A DNA stretch of 64,000 bases from Pseudomonas arcuscaelestis (GCF_016881005.1 NZ_JACOPV010000015.1:123585-187584); one strand, 5' to 3'; shown: positions 17,364-26,920, numbered from the stretch's first letter. Numbers and translations are program-made. The notes: generated by a model from the sequence alone, not told the origin.

Positions 17364-18230
17364 ATGAAAAAGTTTTTCAGCCTGATCGCCACCTTGCTCG
17401 TGCTGGCTGCTGCCGTGGCTATCGGCCGCCAGCTGTGGGTGCATTACATGAACACGCCCTGGACCCGTGACGGACGGGTGCGCGCCGACATCATCAACGT
17501 GGCCGCCGATGTGCCGGGCTATGTGGTTGATGTACCGGTGCGCGACAACCAGTTGGTGAAGAAGGGCGACGTGCTGCTGCAGATTGACCCTGAGCACTAC
17601 CAAGTGGCGGTCAAGCAGGCCCAGGCCCTGGTCGCGTCCCGCAAGGCCACGTGGGAGATGCGCAAGGTCAACGCACATCGGCGTGCCGACATGGACAACC
17701 TGGTGATTTCCCGCGAGAACCGCGACGACGCCAGCAACATTGCCAACTCGGCGCTGGCCGATTATCAACACGCCCAGGCGCAACTGGCAGCGGCCGAGCT
17801 GGATCTTAAACGCACCACGATCCTCGCTACAGTCGATGGCTACGTCACCAACCTCAATGTGCATCGCGGTGACTACGCGCGGACCGGTGAGCCGAAAATG
17901 GCGGTGGTCGACAAGGATTCGTTCTGGGTCTACGGCTTCTTCGAAGAGACCAAACTGCCCCATGTGAAGGTGGGCGACCAGGCTGAGCTGCAAATGATGA
18001 GCGGTGAAGTGCTCAAGGGGCATGTGGAGAGTATTTCCCGCGGCATCTACGACCGCGATAACCCGGAAAGCCGCGAGCTGATCGCCGACGTCAACCCGAC
18101 CTTCAACTGGGTGCGCCTGGCCCAGCGAGTGCCGGTGCGGATTCACATCGATGAAGTGCCGGAAGGCTTCCTGCTGGCGGCGGGGACCACCTGCACCGTG
18201 GTGGTCAAGGCGCAGCAGGACCAAGGCTGA
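17364..18230 (+). CDS. HlyD family periplasmic adaptor (AaeA-like)
   Basis: Membrane-fusion protein of 288 residues that bridges the FUSC pump to the outer-membrane channel. It has one N-terminal anchor helix (FSLIATLLVLAAAVAI), a first lipoyl half (TRDGRVRADIINVAADVPGYV), a short helical hairpin, a second lipoyl half (RTTILATVDGYVTNLNVHRGDYAR) and a beta-barrel domain (DSFWVYGFFEETKLPHVKVGD). The start ATG at 17364 opens directly on the anchor. It is the last gene of the OM channel-FUSC-DUF1656-HlyD operon. Confidence 0.92.
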   Translation: MKKFFSLIATLLVLAAAVAIGRQLWVHYMNTPWTRDGRVRADIINVAADVPGYVVDVPVRDNQLVKKGDVLLQIDPEHYQVAVKQAQALVASRKATWEMRKVNAHRRADMDNLVISRENRDDASNIANSALADYQHAQAQLAAAELDLKRTTILATVDGYVTNLNVHRGDYARTGEPKMAVVDKDSFWVYGFFEETKLPHVKVGDQAELQMMSGEVLKGHVESISRGIYDRDNPESRELIADVNPTFNWVRLAQRVPVRIHIDEVPEGFLLAAGTTCTVVVKAQQDQG

Positions 18231-18270
18231 AACAGTCCTGCTAATAGCCTGTAGGGGCGGGGCTTCAGGC

Positions 18271-18717
18271 TTAGCGCGAGTCCACCAGCACCGGGCAGTT
18301 CACTTGGTCAATGACCTTGTTGCTGATCGACGGGTCCAGCAAGCGCCCCAGTCGATTCATATGGCGATGGCCCATAAGGATCAACGCACAATCGAGCCGC
18401 TGGGCTTCGCTGACGATCGCCGCCACGGGGTCGACCTGGGCCAGCTTGCCTTCACTTTCGAAGCCAAAGCCGCGCAAGCTTTTCAGTGCCCGTTGGACTG
18501 CGCCAACCGCGTGGCGCTGTTCTTCGGTGGCGGCTGGAAACTCCTGTTGCTCGTACAAGCTGATAGCCCCAGGGCCATCGCTGAGCGCGAAGGCTGCGTC
18601 GATGGCCAGCAGTACATGCAGGCGGTGGCGGTTGGGCTGGCAGTATTGCCGGGCCAGTTCCAGCAGCCCTTGGCAGGCGCTGGAACCATCAATGGCAATC
18701 AGGACGGGGCTGAGCAT
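18271..18717 (-). CDS. Universal stress protein (UspA family)
   Basis: Cytosolic protein of 148 residues with the UspA fold: SPVLIAIDGSSACQGLLELA at the N-terminus, where the Asp contacts nucleotide, and the C-terminal ATP-binding loop LILMGHRHMNRLGRLLDPSISNK, close to the G-2x-G-9x-G(S/T) signature. The frame is open for another 119 codons upstream, but the N-terminus of the family begins at 18717. It is convergent with the HlyD gene and divergent from a LysR gene. Confidence 0.85.
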   Translation of the reverse strand: MLSPVLIAIDGSSACQGLLELARQYCQPNRHRLHVLLAIDAAFALSDGPGAISLYEQQEFPAATEEQRHAVGAVQRALKSLRGFGFESEGKLAQVDPVAAIVSEAQRLDCALILMGHRHMNRLGRLLDPSISNKVIDQVNCPVLVDSR

Positions 18718-18875
18718 GCAGGGCTCCACGGGGCGAGTTGCGAGCCGGTCATTGTTGGCCAAAGGCGAGGGCGGATAAATGGCCTGGTGTGCACTGTGTA
18801 GTTGTGTGCAGCGCAACTCGAAGGTGGCTGTCGAACTGGTAACATGAGGCCTCCCCAGCCCTTGGATACCTGGCA

Positions 18876-19781
18876 ATGCAGATCCCGGATATGAACCTGT
18901 TGGTCGCCCTCGACGCGTTGCTCGATGAGGGCAGTGTGGTGGGCGCTGCACGGCGCATGAACCTGAGTCCTGCGGCCATGAGTCGAACCCTGGGACGTAT
19001 CCGCGAGGCAATTGGTGACCCGATTCTGGTGCGCGCCGGGCGCGGGCTGGTGCCGACGCCGCGTGCGCTGGCACTGCACGATCAGGTACGGGCGCTGGTC
19101 GAGCAGGCCGGGCTGGTATTTCGCAGCCGTGAGGAAGTTGAGCTGGCCACCCTGGATCGGGTGTTCAGTATTCGCACCAATGACCTGTTCATTGCCCTGT
19201 ACGGTGCGCAATTGCTGCGTACCATGCACGAGCAGGCGCCGCGTACCGTGCTGCGTTTTGTGCCGGAAAGCGGCGGCGACGACGATGCGGTACTGCGTGA
19301 TGGGCGCACCGACCTGATCGTCAGTTCCACCGTTGACCTGGGGCCGGAGATCAAGGTGCAGAGCCTGTTCAACACCATCTACGTCGGCCTGGCGCGCGAG
19401 GAACATCCGATCTTCGACGCTGAAATCACCCCAGAGCGCTTTGCCGCCTATCCGCAAATCAGCGTGTCCCGCCGGGGGCGTGCCAACGGACCGATTGATC
19501 TGGAACTGGCCAATTACAAGGTGCAGCGCCATGTCGCGCTGATCACGCCAAGTTTTCACTCGGCAATGTTTTCCCTGCCGGAGTCCGATTTGTTGCTGCC
19601 GATGCCGGCCAACATCCTCACCAGCGTGACCAAGCTGGGCTTGCCGCTGCGCTCGTTCCGCATTCCGTTGCCGATGGAACGGGTTACGGTAATGCAGGCC
19701 TGGCACCCACGCTTTGACAATGACCCGGCCCACCGCTGGCTGCGCCAAACCCTCAAAGCGTGCTGCAGCGAGCGCCCGTGA
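18876..19781 (+). CDS. LysR family transcriptional regulator (NodD-like subgroup)
   Basis: Regulator of 301 residues. The N-terminus (DMNLLVALDALLDEGSVVGAARRMNLSPAAMSRTLGR) is the LysR helix-turn-helix of the NodD/SyrM-like subgroup, followed by an effector domain of about 200 residues. It is 109 bp upstream of an MFS-HlyD-OM lipoprotein operon on the same strand, which is its probable target. Two in-frame starts are possible (18876 and an ATG 15 bp later). Confidence 0.88.
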   Translation: MQIPDMNLLVALDALLDEGSVVGAARRMNLSPAAMSRTLGRIREAIGDPILVRAGRGLVPTPRALALHDQVRALVEQAGLVFRSREEVELATLDRVFSIRTNDLFIALYGAQLLRTMHEQAPRTVLRFVPESGGDDDAVLRDGRTDLIVSSTVDLGPEIKVQSLFNTIYVGLAREEHPIFDAEITPERFAAYPQISVSRRGRANGPIDLELANYKVQRHVALITPSFHSAMFSLPESDLLLPMPANILTSVTKLGLPLRSFRIPLPMERVTVMQAWHPRFDNDPAHRWLRQTLKACCSERP

Positions 19782-19890
19782 TCGACGGATTGCGTTTGCT
19801 GCACTCGTAAACTGCCAATATGTCAGTTTTCGTCATCATTGCCGCTTCATAGACTTCTGCCGGTAGCTGTTCCCCCCGGAGATGTCTGTA

Positions 19891-21432
19891 ATGAGTTCGT
19901 TGACTGCGTTGCCCTCTGCTGTCGCGCCTCCACCTGTGGCTGGAGCCGCAGCGCCGAGCGCATTCGGCCTGCGCATCGTGGTCGGATTGCTTGGCGTGTT
20001 GCTGGCCGTGTTGTGTGCCGGCCTCAACGAAATGGTGACCAAAACGTCGCTTGCCGATATTCGTGGCGGTATGTTCATCGGTGCCGATGAGGGGGCCTGG
20101 TTGATCGCGGTGTATGCCGCGGCGTCGGTTTCGGCCATGGCCTTTTCGCCGTGGATGGCCGCGACGTTTTCCCTGCGGCGCTTCACCCTCTGTGCGATCG
20201 GTGCCTTTGCGCTGCTTGGGCTGTTGCAACCCTATGCGCCGAATCTGTCCAGCCTGATGCTGTTGCGCACCCTGCAGGGGCTTGCGTCGGGCGCCTTGCC
20301 GCCGATGCTGATGAGTGTCGCGCTGCGCTTCTTGCCTCCCGGCATCAAGGTTTATGGCCTTGCCGGGTATGCCCTGACCGCCACCTTTGGGCCGAACCTG
20401 GGCACGCCGCTGGCAGGGTTGTGGACCGAGTATGTCGGTTGGCAGTGGGCGTTCTGGCAGATCATCCTGCCATCCTTGCTGGCCATGGCTTGTGTCGCCT
20501 GGGGCTTGCCGCAGGACCCGCTGCGCCTGGAGCGCTTCAAGCAGTTCGACTGGCGCGGTGTGTTACTCGGTTTACCGGCGATCTGCTCGCTGGTGATCGG
20601 CCTCACCCTGGGCGATCGCATGGGCTGGTTCAGCTCGCCGTTGATTTGCTGGTTATTGGGTGGCGGCCTGGTGTTGCTGGTGTTGTTCATGCTCAACGAA
20701 TGGTCCGAGCCGTTGCCGTTCTTCAAGTTGCAGATGCTCAAGACCCGTAATCTCACCCATGCGCTGGTCACCTTGTTTGGTGTGCTGATCGTGCTGACCG
20801 CAGCGATTCTCATCCCATCGAGCTACCTCGCTCAGATCCAGGGTTATCGTCCGGCACAGACCGCTCCGTTGATGCTGTTGGTGGCCTTGCCGCAACTGCT
20901 GGCGCTGCCATTGACCGCGGCGTTGTGCAACATCCGCGCCGTGGACTGTCGCTGGGTTCTGGCCACCGGCCTGGGCATGCTGGCACTGTCCAGCGCGTTG
21001 GGCAGCCAGCTCACCAGTGAGTGGATTCGCGACAATTTCTACCTGCTGCAGATGCTGCACATCTTTGGCCAACCGATGGCTGTATTGCCCTTGCTGATGC
21101 TTGCCACCGGTGGCATGACCCCGCAGGACGGCCCGTTTGCCTCGGCCTGGTTCAACACCATCAAGGGCCTGGCTTCGGTGGTCGCCACGGGTGTGCTCGA
21201 GGCATTGACCACGGTTCGCCGACATTTTCATTCCAACACGCTGGTCGACAATCTGGGCAATTCGCCGTTGGTCGACAGCCAGATGCCGGGGTTGGCCAAG
21301 CGCATTCACGAACAGGCGCTGGTGCTGACCTCGGCTGATCTTTACCTGTGCATGGCGGTGCTGGCTGCGGCGCTGATCCTGCTGATTCCTTTTGTGCCTA
21401 CACGAATCTACCCACCGCGTGCGGTGGCCTAG
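19891..21432 (+). CDS. MFS multidrug transporter, DHA2/EmrB family
   Basis: Proton-driven inner-membrane exporter of 513 residues with about 14 membrane helices, the DHA2 topology. Motifs include DEGAWLIAVYAAASVSAMAF in helix 2, LLRTLQGLASGALPPMLM, and ATFGPNLGTPLAGLWTEYVG, which fits motif C. The start at 19891 is preferred because GGAG lies nine bases upstream, while the ATG at 19882 directly abuts it. It is the first gene of a complete tripartite pump with the HlyD and NodT genes. Confidence 0.9.
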   Translation: MSSLTALPSAVAPPPVAGAAAPSAFGLRIVVGLLGVLLAVLCAGLNEMVTKTSLADIRGGMFIGADEGAWLIAVYAAASVSAMAFSPWMAATFSLRRFTLCAIGAFALLGLLQPYAPNLSSLMLLRTLQGLASGALPPMLMSVALRFLPPGIKVYGLAGYALTATFGPNLGTPLAGLWTEYVGWQWAFWQIILPSLLAMACVAWGLPQDPLRLERFKQFDWRGVLLGLPAICSLVIGLTLGDRMGWFSSPLICWLLGGGLVLLVLFMLNEWSEPLPFFKLQMLKTRNLTHALVTLFGVLIVLTAAILIPSSYLAQIQGYRPAQTAPLMLLVALPQLLALPLTAALCNIRAVDCRWVLATGLGMLALSSALGSQLTSEWIRDNFYLLQMLHIFGQPMAVLPLLMLATGGMTPQDGPFASAWFNTIKGLASVVATGVLEALTTVRRHFHSNTLVDNLGNSPLVDSQMPGLAKRIHEQALVLTSADLYLCMAVLAAALILLIPFVPTRIYPPRAVA

Positions 21433-21454
21433 GCGCCTGTTCTGAGAGAAAGAT

Positions 21455-22525
21455 ATGACGACGATAACGACGCATCGAAAAACCGCCTTGATTGTTGCCG
21501 CGTTGGTGGTTGCAGGGCTGGCAGGTGTCGTCGGCCCGATGCTGTTGGGCCGCGATACCGAGCAGAGCACCAACGACGCCTATGTATCTGCCGATTACAC
21601 CGTGGTTGCGCCGAAAGTGGCGGGTTTTATCAAACAAGTGCTGGTTGAAGACAACCAGCAGGTCAAGGCCGGCCAGGTGCTGGCGCTGATCGACGACCGT
21701 GATTATCAGGCCGCACTGGCGGCGGCCCAGGCGCAACTGTTGGTGTCCACCGCCCAACTGCACAATGCCCGGGCGACCCTTGAGCGCCAGGCATCCCTGA
21801 TCGCCCAGGCACAGGCGGCGGTAAGCGCCGACCAGGCTGAACTGGCGTTTGCCAATCATGAGCTGACCCGTCACAGCCGTCTGGCCGAGCAGGGCGCCGG
21901 CACCGTACAGAACGCCCAGCAGGCGCGCAGTCGAGTGGATCAGGCGCGTGCCCGCCTGGCCAATTCGCAAGCAGCGTTGGCCGCGACACGCAAACAAGTG
22001 GATATCCTTAGCGCGCAGGTCGACAGCGCCGAGGGTGGGCTCAAGCATGCCCAGGCAAGCCTTGAGCGAGCACAGTTGGATCTTTCCTATACCCGCATCG
22101 TCGCCCCCATAGAGGGCATGGTTGGCGAGCGTGCCGTGCGCGTCGGTGCCTATGTCAATCCGGGGGCTCGGCTGTTGTCGGTGGTGCCCTTGGAGCATGC
22201 TTATGTGGTCGGCAACTTTCAGGAAACCCAACTGACCCATGTGCAGCCTGGGCAACCGGTGCAGATCCTGGTCGATACCTTTGCCGACGAATACCTCAAG
22301 GGGCATGTCGAGAGTATCGCGCCGGCCACGGGTGTGACCTTTGCGGCGGTCAAGCCGGACAACGCCACCGGTAATTTCACCAAGGTGGTGCAGCGGATTC
22401 CGGTGAAGATTGTTTTTGATGCCGACCAACCTTTGCTGCAGCGCCTGCGCGTTGGCATGTCGGTGGTGGCGAAAATTGATACCGGCGCCCAGCTCGTCGG
22501 CGGTGAAGAGGTCAGCGCCCGATGA
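21455..22525 (+). CDS. HlyD/EmrA family periplasmic adaptor
   Basis: Membrane-fusion protein of 356 residues. An N-terminal anchor helix (ALIVAALVVAGLAGVVGPML) is followed by EQSTNDAYVSADYTVVAPKVAGFI, the EmrA-type start of the lipoyl domain, a long alpha-helical hairpin (residues about 80-200, rich in Ala, Gln and Arg), the second lipoyl half (DLSYTRIVAPIEGMVGERAVRVGAYV) and a barrel domain (EHAYVVGNFQETQLTHVQPGQ). It lies 22 bp after the MFS gene and overlaps the OM lipoprotein gene by 4 bp. Confidence 0.92.
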   Translation: MTTITTHRKTALIVAALVVAGLAGVVGPMLLGRDTEQSTNDAYVSADYTVVAPKVAGFIKQVLVEDNQQVKAGQVLALIDDRDYQAALAAAQAQLLVSTAQLHNARATLERQASLIAQAQAAVSADQAELAFANHELTRHSRLAEQGAGTVQNAQQARSRVDQARARLANSQAALAATRKQVDILSAQVDSAEGGLKHAQASLERAQLDLSYTRIVAPIEGMVGERAVRVGAYVNPGARLLSVVPLEHAYVVGNFQETQLTHVQPGQPVQILVDTFADEYLKGHVESIAPATGVTFAAVKPDNATGNFTKVVQRIPVKIVFDADQPLLQRLRVGMSVVAKIDTGAQLVGGEEVSAR

Positions 22526-23982
22526 AACCTGCGTTCGCCTTGTGCCCTTTGCTGCTGAGCCTGCTCGCCGGTTGTACCTTAGGCCCCGATTTTAACCCAC
22601 CTTCGAGCAAGGCCCCGGCCCATTGGCCTGCGCTGCAGGAGACGCCAGCGCCGAGCCAGGCCCAGGCCGAACCGCTGGAGCAACGTTGGTGGGAGAGTTT
22701 TCACGACGCCAAACTCAGCGCCCTGATCGAGCGCGCCACGCAAGGCAACCTCGACCTACAGATCGCCAGCGCGCGATTGCTGCAAAGCCGTGCGCTGCGT
22801 ACCAGCATTGCTTCCGAGCAAACCCCAGCAGTGGACCTGGACGCCGGTTACAACCGGGCCCGCAACAGCGCCCAAGGTCTGAGCGACCCCTCGGGCAAAG
22901 GCGGAAAGTCGGCGTTCAATCTCTGGCAGGGTGACCTGACCGCCAGTTGGGAGCTGGATCTGTGGGGGCGGGTACGTCGTCAGGTCGAAGCTGCCGATGC
23001 GGTGGTGGAAGTCGCCGAGAATGACCGTCGCGGCGTGTTGCTGTCATTGCTGGCCGAGACCGCCGGCAACTACATTCAATTGCGTGCGGTGCAGAGCAAC
23101 CTGACGGTCACCCGGGAAAACCTTGAGGTTTCGCGCCATAGCCTGCGCCTGTCGCAAATGCGCTTGCGTGATGGTGTCGCCACCACGCTGGACGTCGCCC
23201 AGGCCAGTGCTCAGGTGGCGTCTATCGAGGCGCGCCTGCCAACACTGGAAGAGCGTCAGGCGCAACTGATCAATGCCCTGAGCCTGTTGCTTGCCGAGCC
23301 ACCGCGCAGCTTGCAGGCCCAATTGCTGACGCCGGCCGCGATGCCGGCGCCGCAGCAAACTTTTGCGATTGGCGTGCCCTCGGAGCTGGCGCAGCGCCGC
23401 CCGGATATCCTCCAGGCCGAAGCTCAATTGCATGCCGCCACCGCCAGTATCGGTGTGGCCAAGGCTGATTTCTATCCGAGCATTCGCTTGTCGGGCAATG
23501 TCGGCTTTCAGTCGATGCAGTTGTCCGACTTCGGTGGCTGGGATTCGCGCCGATTCGGCATCGGGCCGCAGTTGAGCCTGCCGATATTTGAAGGTGGGCG
23601 CCTGACAGGTGTGCTCAAGTTGCGCGAGGCCCAGCAGCAGGAAGCCGCGTTGCAGTATCAGCAAGTGGTGTTGCGCGCCTGGCATGAGATCGACGATGTC
23701 CTGCGGCTGTACAACGCCAGCCAGTTGCGCCGCGACCTGTTGGCCGAAGCCGTGCGCCAGAACCGCATTGCCTTGCAGACGGCGCAGCAGCAATACGTCG
23801 AAGGCGCGGTGGATTTTCTCAATGTGCTCAGTGTTCAGGGCGCCTTGCTGGCCAGCGAGGAGCAGTGGATCGAGAGCTCGGCCGCAGTGTCACAGGCCCT
23901 GGTGGGTTTGTACAAGGCCTTGGGCGGTGGTTGGCAGGCATTCGACCCGGCGATGACGGCCGCCGTTACAGCGGACGATTGA
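22522..23982 (+). CDS. Outer-membrane efflux lipoprotein, NodT family (MFS system)
   Basis: TolC-like channel of 486 residues completing the MFS-HlyD pump. The lipobox LLAGC lies near residue 14. Typical NodT motifs follow: LGPDFNPPS, WWESFHDAKLSALIERA, ASWELDLWGRVRRQVEA, AQRRPDILQAEAQLHAA, DFYPSIRLSGNVGFQS, PIFEGGRLTGVLKLREA and GAVDFLNVLSVQGAL. The 3' end overlaps the convergent SDR gene by 17 bp. It is a distinct paralogue of the channel gene at 13453. Confidence 0.92.
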   Translation: MKPAFALCPLLLSLLAGCTLGPDFNPPSSKAPAHWPALQETPAPSQAQAEPLEQRWWESFHDAKLSALIERATQGNLDLQIASARLLQSRALRTSIASEQTPAVDLDAGYNRARNSAQGLSDPSGKGGKSAFNLWQGDLTASWELDLWGRVRRQVEAADAVVEVAENDRRGVLLSLLAETAGNYIQLRAVQSNLTVTRENLEVSRHSLRLSQMRLRDGVATTLDVAQASAQVASIEARLPTLEERQAQLINALSLLLAEPPRSLQAQLLTPAAMPAPQQTFAIGVPSELAQRRPDILQAEAQLHAATASIGVAKADFYPSIRLSGNVGFQSMQLSDFGGWDSRRFGIGPQLSLPIFEGGRLTGVLKLREAQQQEAALQYQQVVLRAWHEIDDVLRLYNASQLRRDLLAEAVRQNRIALQTAQQQYVEGAVDFLNVLSVQGALLASEEQWIESSAAVSQALVGLYKALGGGWQAFDPAMTAAVTADD

Positions 23983-24790
23983 GGCCAAAGCGCTTCTTTA
24001 GCACTTTGTCCAGCAGCGAACGCGGCAGCCAGCGGGCCAGCAGTGGCAGGGCATGGCTGCCGTTACCCAGGCGGACCAGGGACGGGGTGGGTTGTTTTTC
24101 CACTGCCGCCAACAGGCCCTGGGCGAAGACTGCTGCTGATGTTGGACGGTCCTGCGAGGCGCGGGCGCGGGCGTGGATCTGTTCGCGCAGCGGCCACCAA
24201 GGCGAGTCGGCTGCCAGCACCTGCTCGGCCTGAGTCTGGGCGTTGTCGGCAAACTGTGTGGCAATGGCGCCTGGCTGCACTTCCATGACCCGGATGCCCA
24301 TGGGCGCCAGCTCCAGGCGCAGGGCATCGCTCAGCGCATGCACCGCAGCTTTCGACGCGCAGTAGGCACCCGCGAAGGGAGTAACCAGAACCCCGGAAAC
24401 ACTGCCGATATTCACCACCAGGCCTTTATTGCGCCGCAGCGCCGGGAACAGCGCACGGGTGACGCCAACCAGGGCAAACACATTGGTTTCGAACTGGCGC
24501 TGCAGGGCTTCGACGCCGCCATCGAGCAACGGCCCCATGGCGCCGTAACCGGCGTTATTGATAAGAATATCGAGGCCGCCATGCAGCGCCTGGATTTCCT
24601 CGCTCAAGCCTTGCAGCGCCTGGGCATCGTTGACGTCCAGCTGGCGTCCGGTAAAACCGGCAATGTCCAGGCGTGATACATCGTCGGCTTTACGTGCCGT
24701 TGCCCAGACTTCATAACCGGCATCTCTGAAACGCTCGGCCAGGGCACGGCCAATGCCGCTGGAGCAACCGGTGATAAGCACGATGGGCAT
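23966..24790 (-). CDS. Short-chain dehydrogenase/reductase (SDR)
   Basis: NAD(P)-dependent oxidoreductase of 274 residues. It shows the classical SDR signatures: the cofactor loop TGCSSGIGRALAERF at residues about 7-21, DILINNAGYGAMG near residue 85, a catalytic Ser in IGSVSGVLV and the YxxxK pair in YCASKAAVHA. The substrate is unknown. It is convergent with the NodT gene and followed on the same strand, upstream, by a small membrane protein gene. Confidence 0.9.
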   Translation of the reverse strand: MPIVLITGCSSGIGRALAERFRDAGYEVWATARKADDVSRLDIAGFTGRQLDVNDAQALQGLSEEIQALHGGLDILINNAGYGAMGPLLDGGVEALQRQFETNVFALVGVTRALFPALRRNKGLVVNIGSVSGVLVTPFAGAYCASKAAVHALSDALRLELAPMGIRVMEVQPGAIATQFADNAQTQAEQVLAADSPWWPLREQIHARARASQDRPTSAAVFAQGLLAAVEKQPTPSLVRLGNGSHALPLLARWLPRSLLDKVLKKRFGLNRPL

Positions 24791-24856
24791 GGACGATCCT
24801 TCGCAGCGCAGAAGAAGAGAGCTCGATCATACCCAGCTCGCCGGCAGACGGGAACG

Positions 24857-25321
24857 CTAGTTGGAAAAGCTGCCGCGCAGTTGTTCGGCCCTGAACTCCA
24901 GGGACTGCGGGCGGTAACCGGCGCGCAACGCAGGCAGCGGCAGGCAGTCACTCCATTGGGCACCGGGCTGCAACGCGCCTGGGCCACGGTAACGCGGTGC
25001 GCTGTACGTGTTTTCGCTGAGGTTGACACTATCGCCGGGGGCGTAGGCCGCGACGCGCCAGCGCAAGGTTTGCAGGGGCACTTCGTTAGCGTTTTTCATT
25101 TCGACGCGCAGGGGGCGGTCGGCGGGGCAGGTTTGTGGCGCATAGCTCAGGCGCAGCTCGAGCCGGGCCAGTTGGCGGGTTTCACGGTTGTCCTGCCAGA
25201 CCACCCACAGCGCCACCAGGCCGAGGCCGAAAATGGCCGCCACGGAAATGGGCAGGGCTTTGGCGGGATAGCGCAGCAGCAGAACCAGCCAGGTGAGGAC
25301 GAGCAGGGCGCCGATAAGCAT
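24857..25321 (-). CDS. Small membrane protein of unknown function
   Basis: Protein of 154 residues with two N-terminal membrane helices (MLIGALLVLTWLVLLLRY and ISVAAIFGLGLVALWVVW) and a periplasmic domain of about 100 residues with two cysteines (QTCPADRPL, WSDCLPLPA) that could form a disulfide. Similar proteins are sometimes labelled multidrug transporter without support. The start is uncertain: ATG at 25321 or a GTG at 25327. It lies just outside the 3' end of the alginate operon. Confidence 0.7.
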   Translation of the reverse strand: MLIGALLVLTWLVLLLRYPAKALPISVAAIFGLGLVALWVVWQDNRETRQLARLELRLSYAPQTCPADRPLRVEMKNANEVPLQTLRWRVAAYAPGDSVNLSENTYSAPRYRGPGALQPGAQWSDCLPLPALRAGYRPQSLEFRAEQLRGSFSN

Positions 25322-25392
25322 GGACACAGCCTTGAATGCGGATGTGCCTTTATCCTAACCGCAAAAATGCTCGCCCTCAAAAGCATCGCCGG

Positions 25393-25432
25393 CATGCCCG
25401 GCTCCTACAGAGAATTGTGGGAGCCGGGCATG
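25393..25432. repeat. REP-like extragenic palindrome at the end of the alginate operon
   Basis: CATGCCCGGCTCCTACA and TGTGGGAGCCGGGCATG form a 17-bp stem with one G-T pair and a six-base loop, four bases beyond the algA stop codon. The core TGTGGGAGCCGGG resembles the Pseudomonas REP family. It probably protects or ends the alg transcript. Confidence 0.7.
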
Positions 25433-25435
25433 ATT

Positions 25436-26887
25436 TTACTGGGCGATGGTCTTGATCGAGATGCCCCGCTCGATGGGTGTCGAGCGACCGTAGATGTCTT
25501 CGAAGCGCTCGATGTCGTCTTCGCCCAGGTAGCTGCCCGATTGGACTTCGATGATTTCCAGCGGGATCTTGCCCGGGTTGCGCAGGCGATGGACCGAGGC
25601 GATCGGGATGTAGGTCGACTGGTTTTCGGTCAGCAGGAACACGTTTTCATCACAGGTCACCTCGGCCGTACCGGACACCACGATCCAGTGTTCGGCACGG
25701 TGGTGATGCATTTGCAGCGACAGGCAGGCCCCGGGCTTGACCGTGATGTGTTTGACCTGGAAGCGTCCGCCCATGTCCACCGAGTCGTAGGAGCCCCACG
25801 GGCGATACACTTCGCAGTGGTTCTGGGTTTCGCTGCGGCCCTGCTCGTTGAGGGTGTTGACCAGCTGTTTTACGCCCTGAACCTTGTCCTTGTGGGCAAT
25901 CATCATGGCGTCCTTGGTCTCGACCACCACGATGTTCTCAAGGCCGATCACCGAAACCAGTTTGCCGTTGCCATGGATCATGCAGTTGTGGCTGTCCTGG
26001 ACCACCACATCACCTTTGGTGACGTTGCCATTGGTGTCTTTCTCGTGCACATCCCACAGCGACGACCAGCATCCGACATCGCTCCAGCCGGCACTGAGCG
26101 GTACCACGCAGGCGCGCTGGGTCTTTTCCATCACGGCATAGTCGATGGAGTTGTCCGGGCAGCAGGCGAACGTGGCGTCATCGATGTTCAAGGTGTCGTC
26201 ATTTTCCTGGCTGCGCTCCAGCGTCAACAAGCAGGTGTCGTAGATGTCCGGGTCGTGCTTTTTCAGCTCTTCAAGGAAGCGGCTGGCGCGGAACAGGAAC
26301 ATGCCGCTGTTCCAGAAGTAGCCACCGGCCTGGACGAACTCCTTGGCACGTTTTTCGTCAGGTTTCTCGACGAACTGGGCAACCCGGCTGACGCCTTCCG
26401 GCAGCAGTGCGTCCTGGCTGGAACGGATGTAGCCGTAACCGGTTTCCGGCTTGGTTGCCGGCACGCCGAACAGCACCATTTCGCCACGCTCTGCGGCGAC
26501 GGTAGCCAGGGCCAGGGCACGTTGCAGGGCTTTCTGGTCGTCGATCACATGGTCGGCAGGCAGCACAAGCATCAGCTCGTCACGGCCTTCGTTGATCAGT
26601 TTCATGGCTGCCAGGGCAACCGCTGGCGCAGTGTTACGCCCGAAGGGCTCAAGCAGGATGGCCTGGGTTTGCAGTTTCAGGCTGCTCAGTTGCTCCTGGA
26701 CGATAAAAGTGTGGTCTTTGTTGCAGACCACCATCGGGGCGTCCATGCCTTCGAACACCAGGCGTTCGATGGTTTGTTGGAACAAGGTGTGTTCGCCGGT
26801 CAGGGCCAGGAACTGCTTAGGGAATTGCTTGCGCGACAGTGGCCACAGACGCGAACCGCTACCACCGGACAGAATGACTGGAATCAT
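25436..26887 (-). CDS. algA: Bifunctional mannose-6-phosphate isomerase / GDP-mannose pyrophosphorylase AlgA
   Basis: Cytosolic enzyme of 483 residues that catalyses two steps toward the alginate precursor: fructose-6-phosphate to mannose-6-phosphate and mannose-1-phosphate to GDP-mannose. The N-terminal nucleotidyltransferase domain carries the GGSGSRLWP signature at residues 8-16 and a Lys-containing QFPKQFL segment; FVEKPDEKRAKEF is a second sugar-nucleotide motif. The C-terminal cupin isomerase domain (residues about 350-480) has QMHHHRAEHWIVVSG with metal-binding histidines. It is the last gene of the operon, 33 bp after algF, and keeps the usual length. Confidence 0.97.
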   Translation of the reverse strand: MIPVILSGGSGSRLWPLSRKQFPKQFLALTGEHTLFQQTIERLVFEGMDAPMVVCNKDHTFIVQEQLSSLKLQTQAILLEPFGRNTAPAVALAAMKLINEGRDELMLVLPADHVIDDQKALQRALALATVAAERGEMVLFGVPATKPETGYGYIRSSQDALLPEGVSRVAQFVEKPDEKRAKEFVQAGGYFWNSGMFLFRASRFLEELKKHDPDIYDTCLLTLERSQENDDTLNIDDATFACCPDNSIDYAVMEKTQRACVVPLSAGWSDVGCWSSLWDVHEKDTNGNVTKGDVVVQDSHNCMIHGNGKLVSVIGLENIVVVETKDAMMIAHKDKVQGVKQLVNTLNEQGRSETQNHCEVYRPWGSYDSVDMGGRFQVKHITVKPGACLSLQMHHHRAEHWIVVSGTAEVTCDENVFLLTENQSTYIPIASVHRLRNPGKIPLEIIEVQSGSYLGEDDIERFEDIYGRSTPIERGISIKTIAQ

Positions 26888-26920
26888 GAGTGTTCTCCGA
26901 AGATTGAAATAGGCAGTTGA

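Noticed and set aside
24881..26920. 679-codon open frame antisense to algA and the small membrane protein gene
   Set aside because: A shadow frame of high-GC DNA; the minus-strand genes carry clear AlgA motifs.
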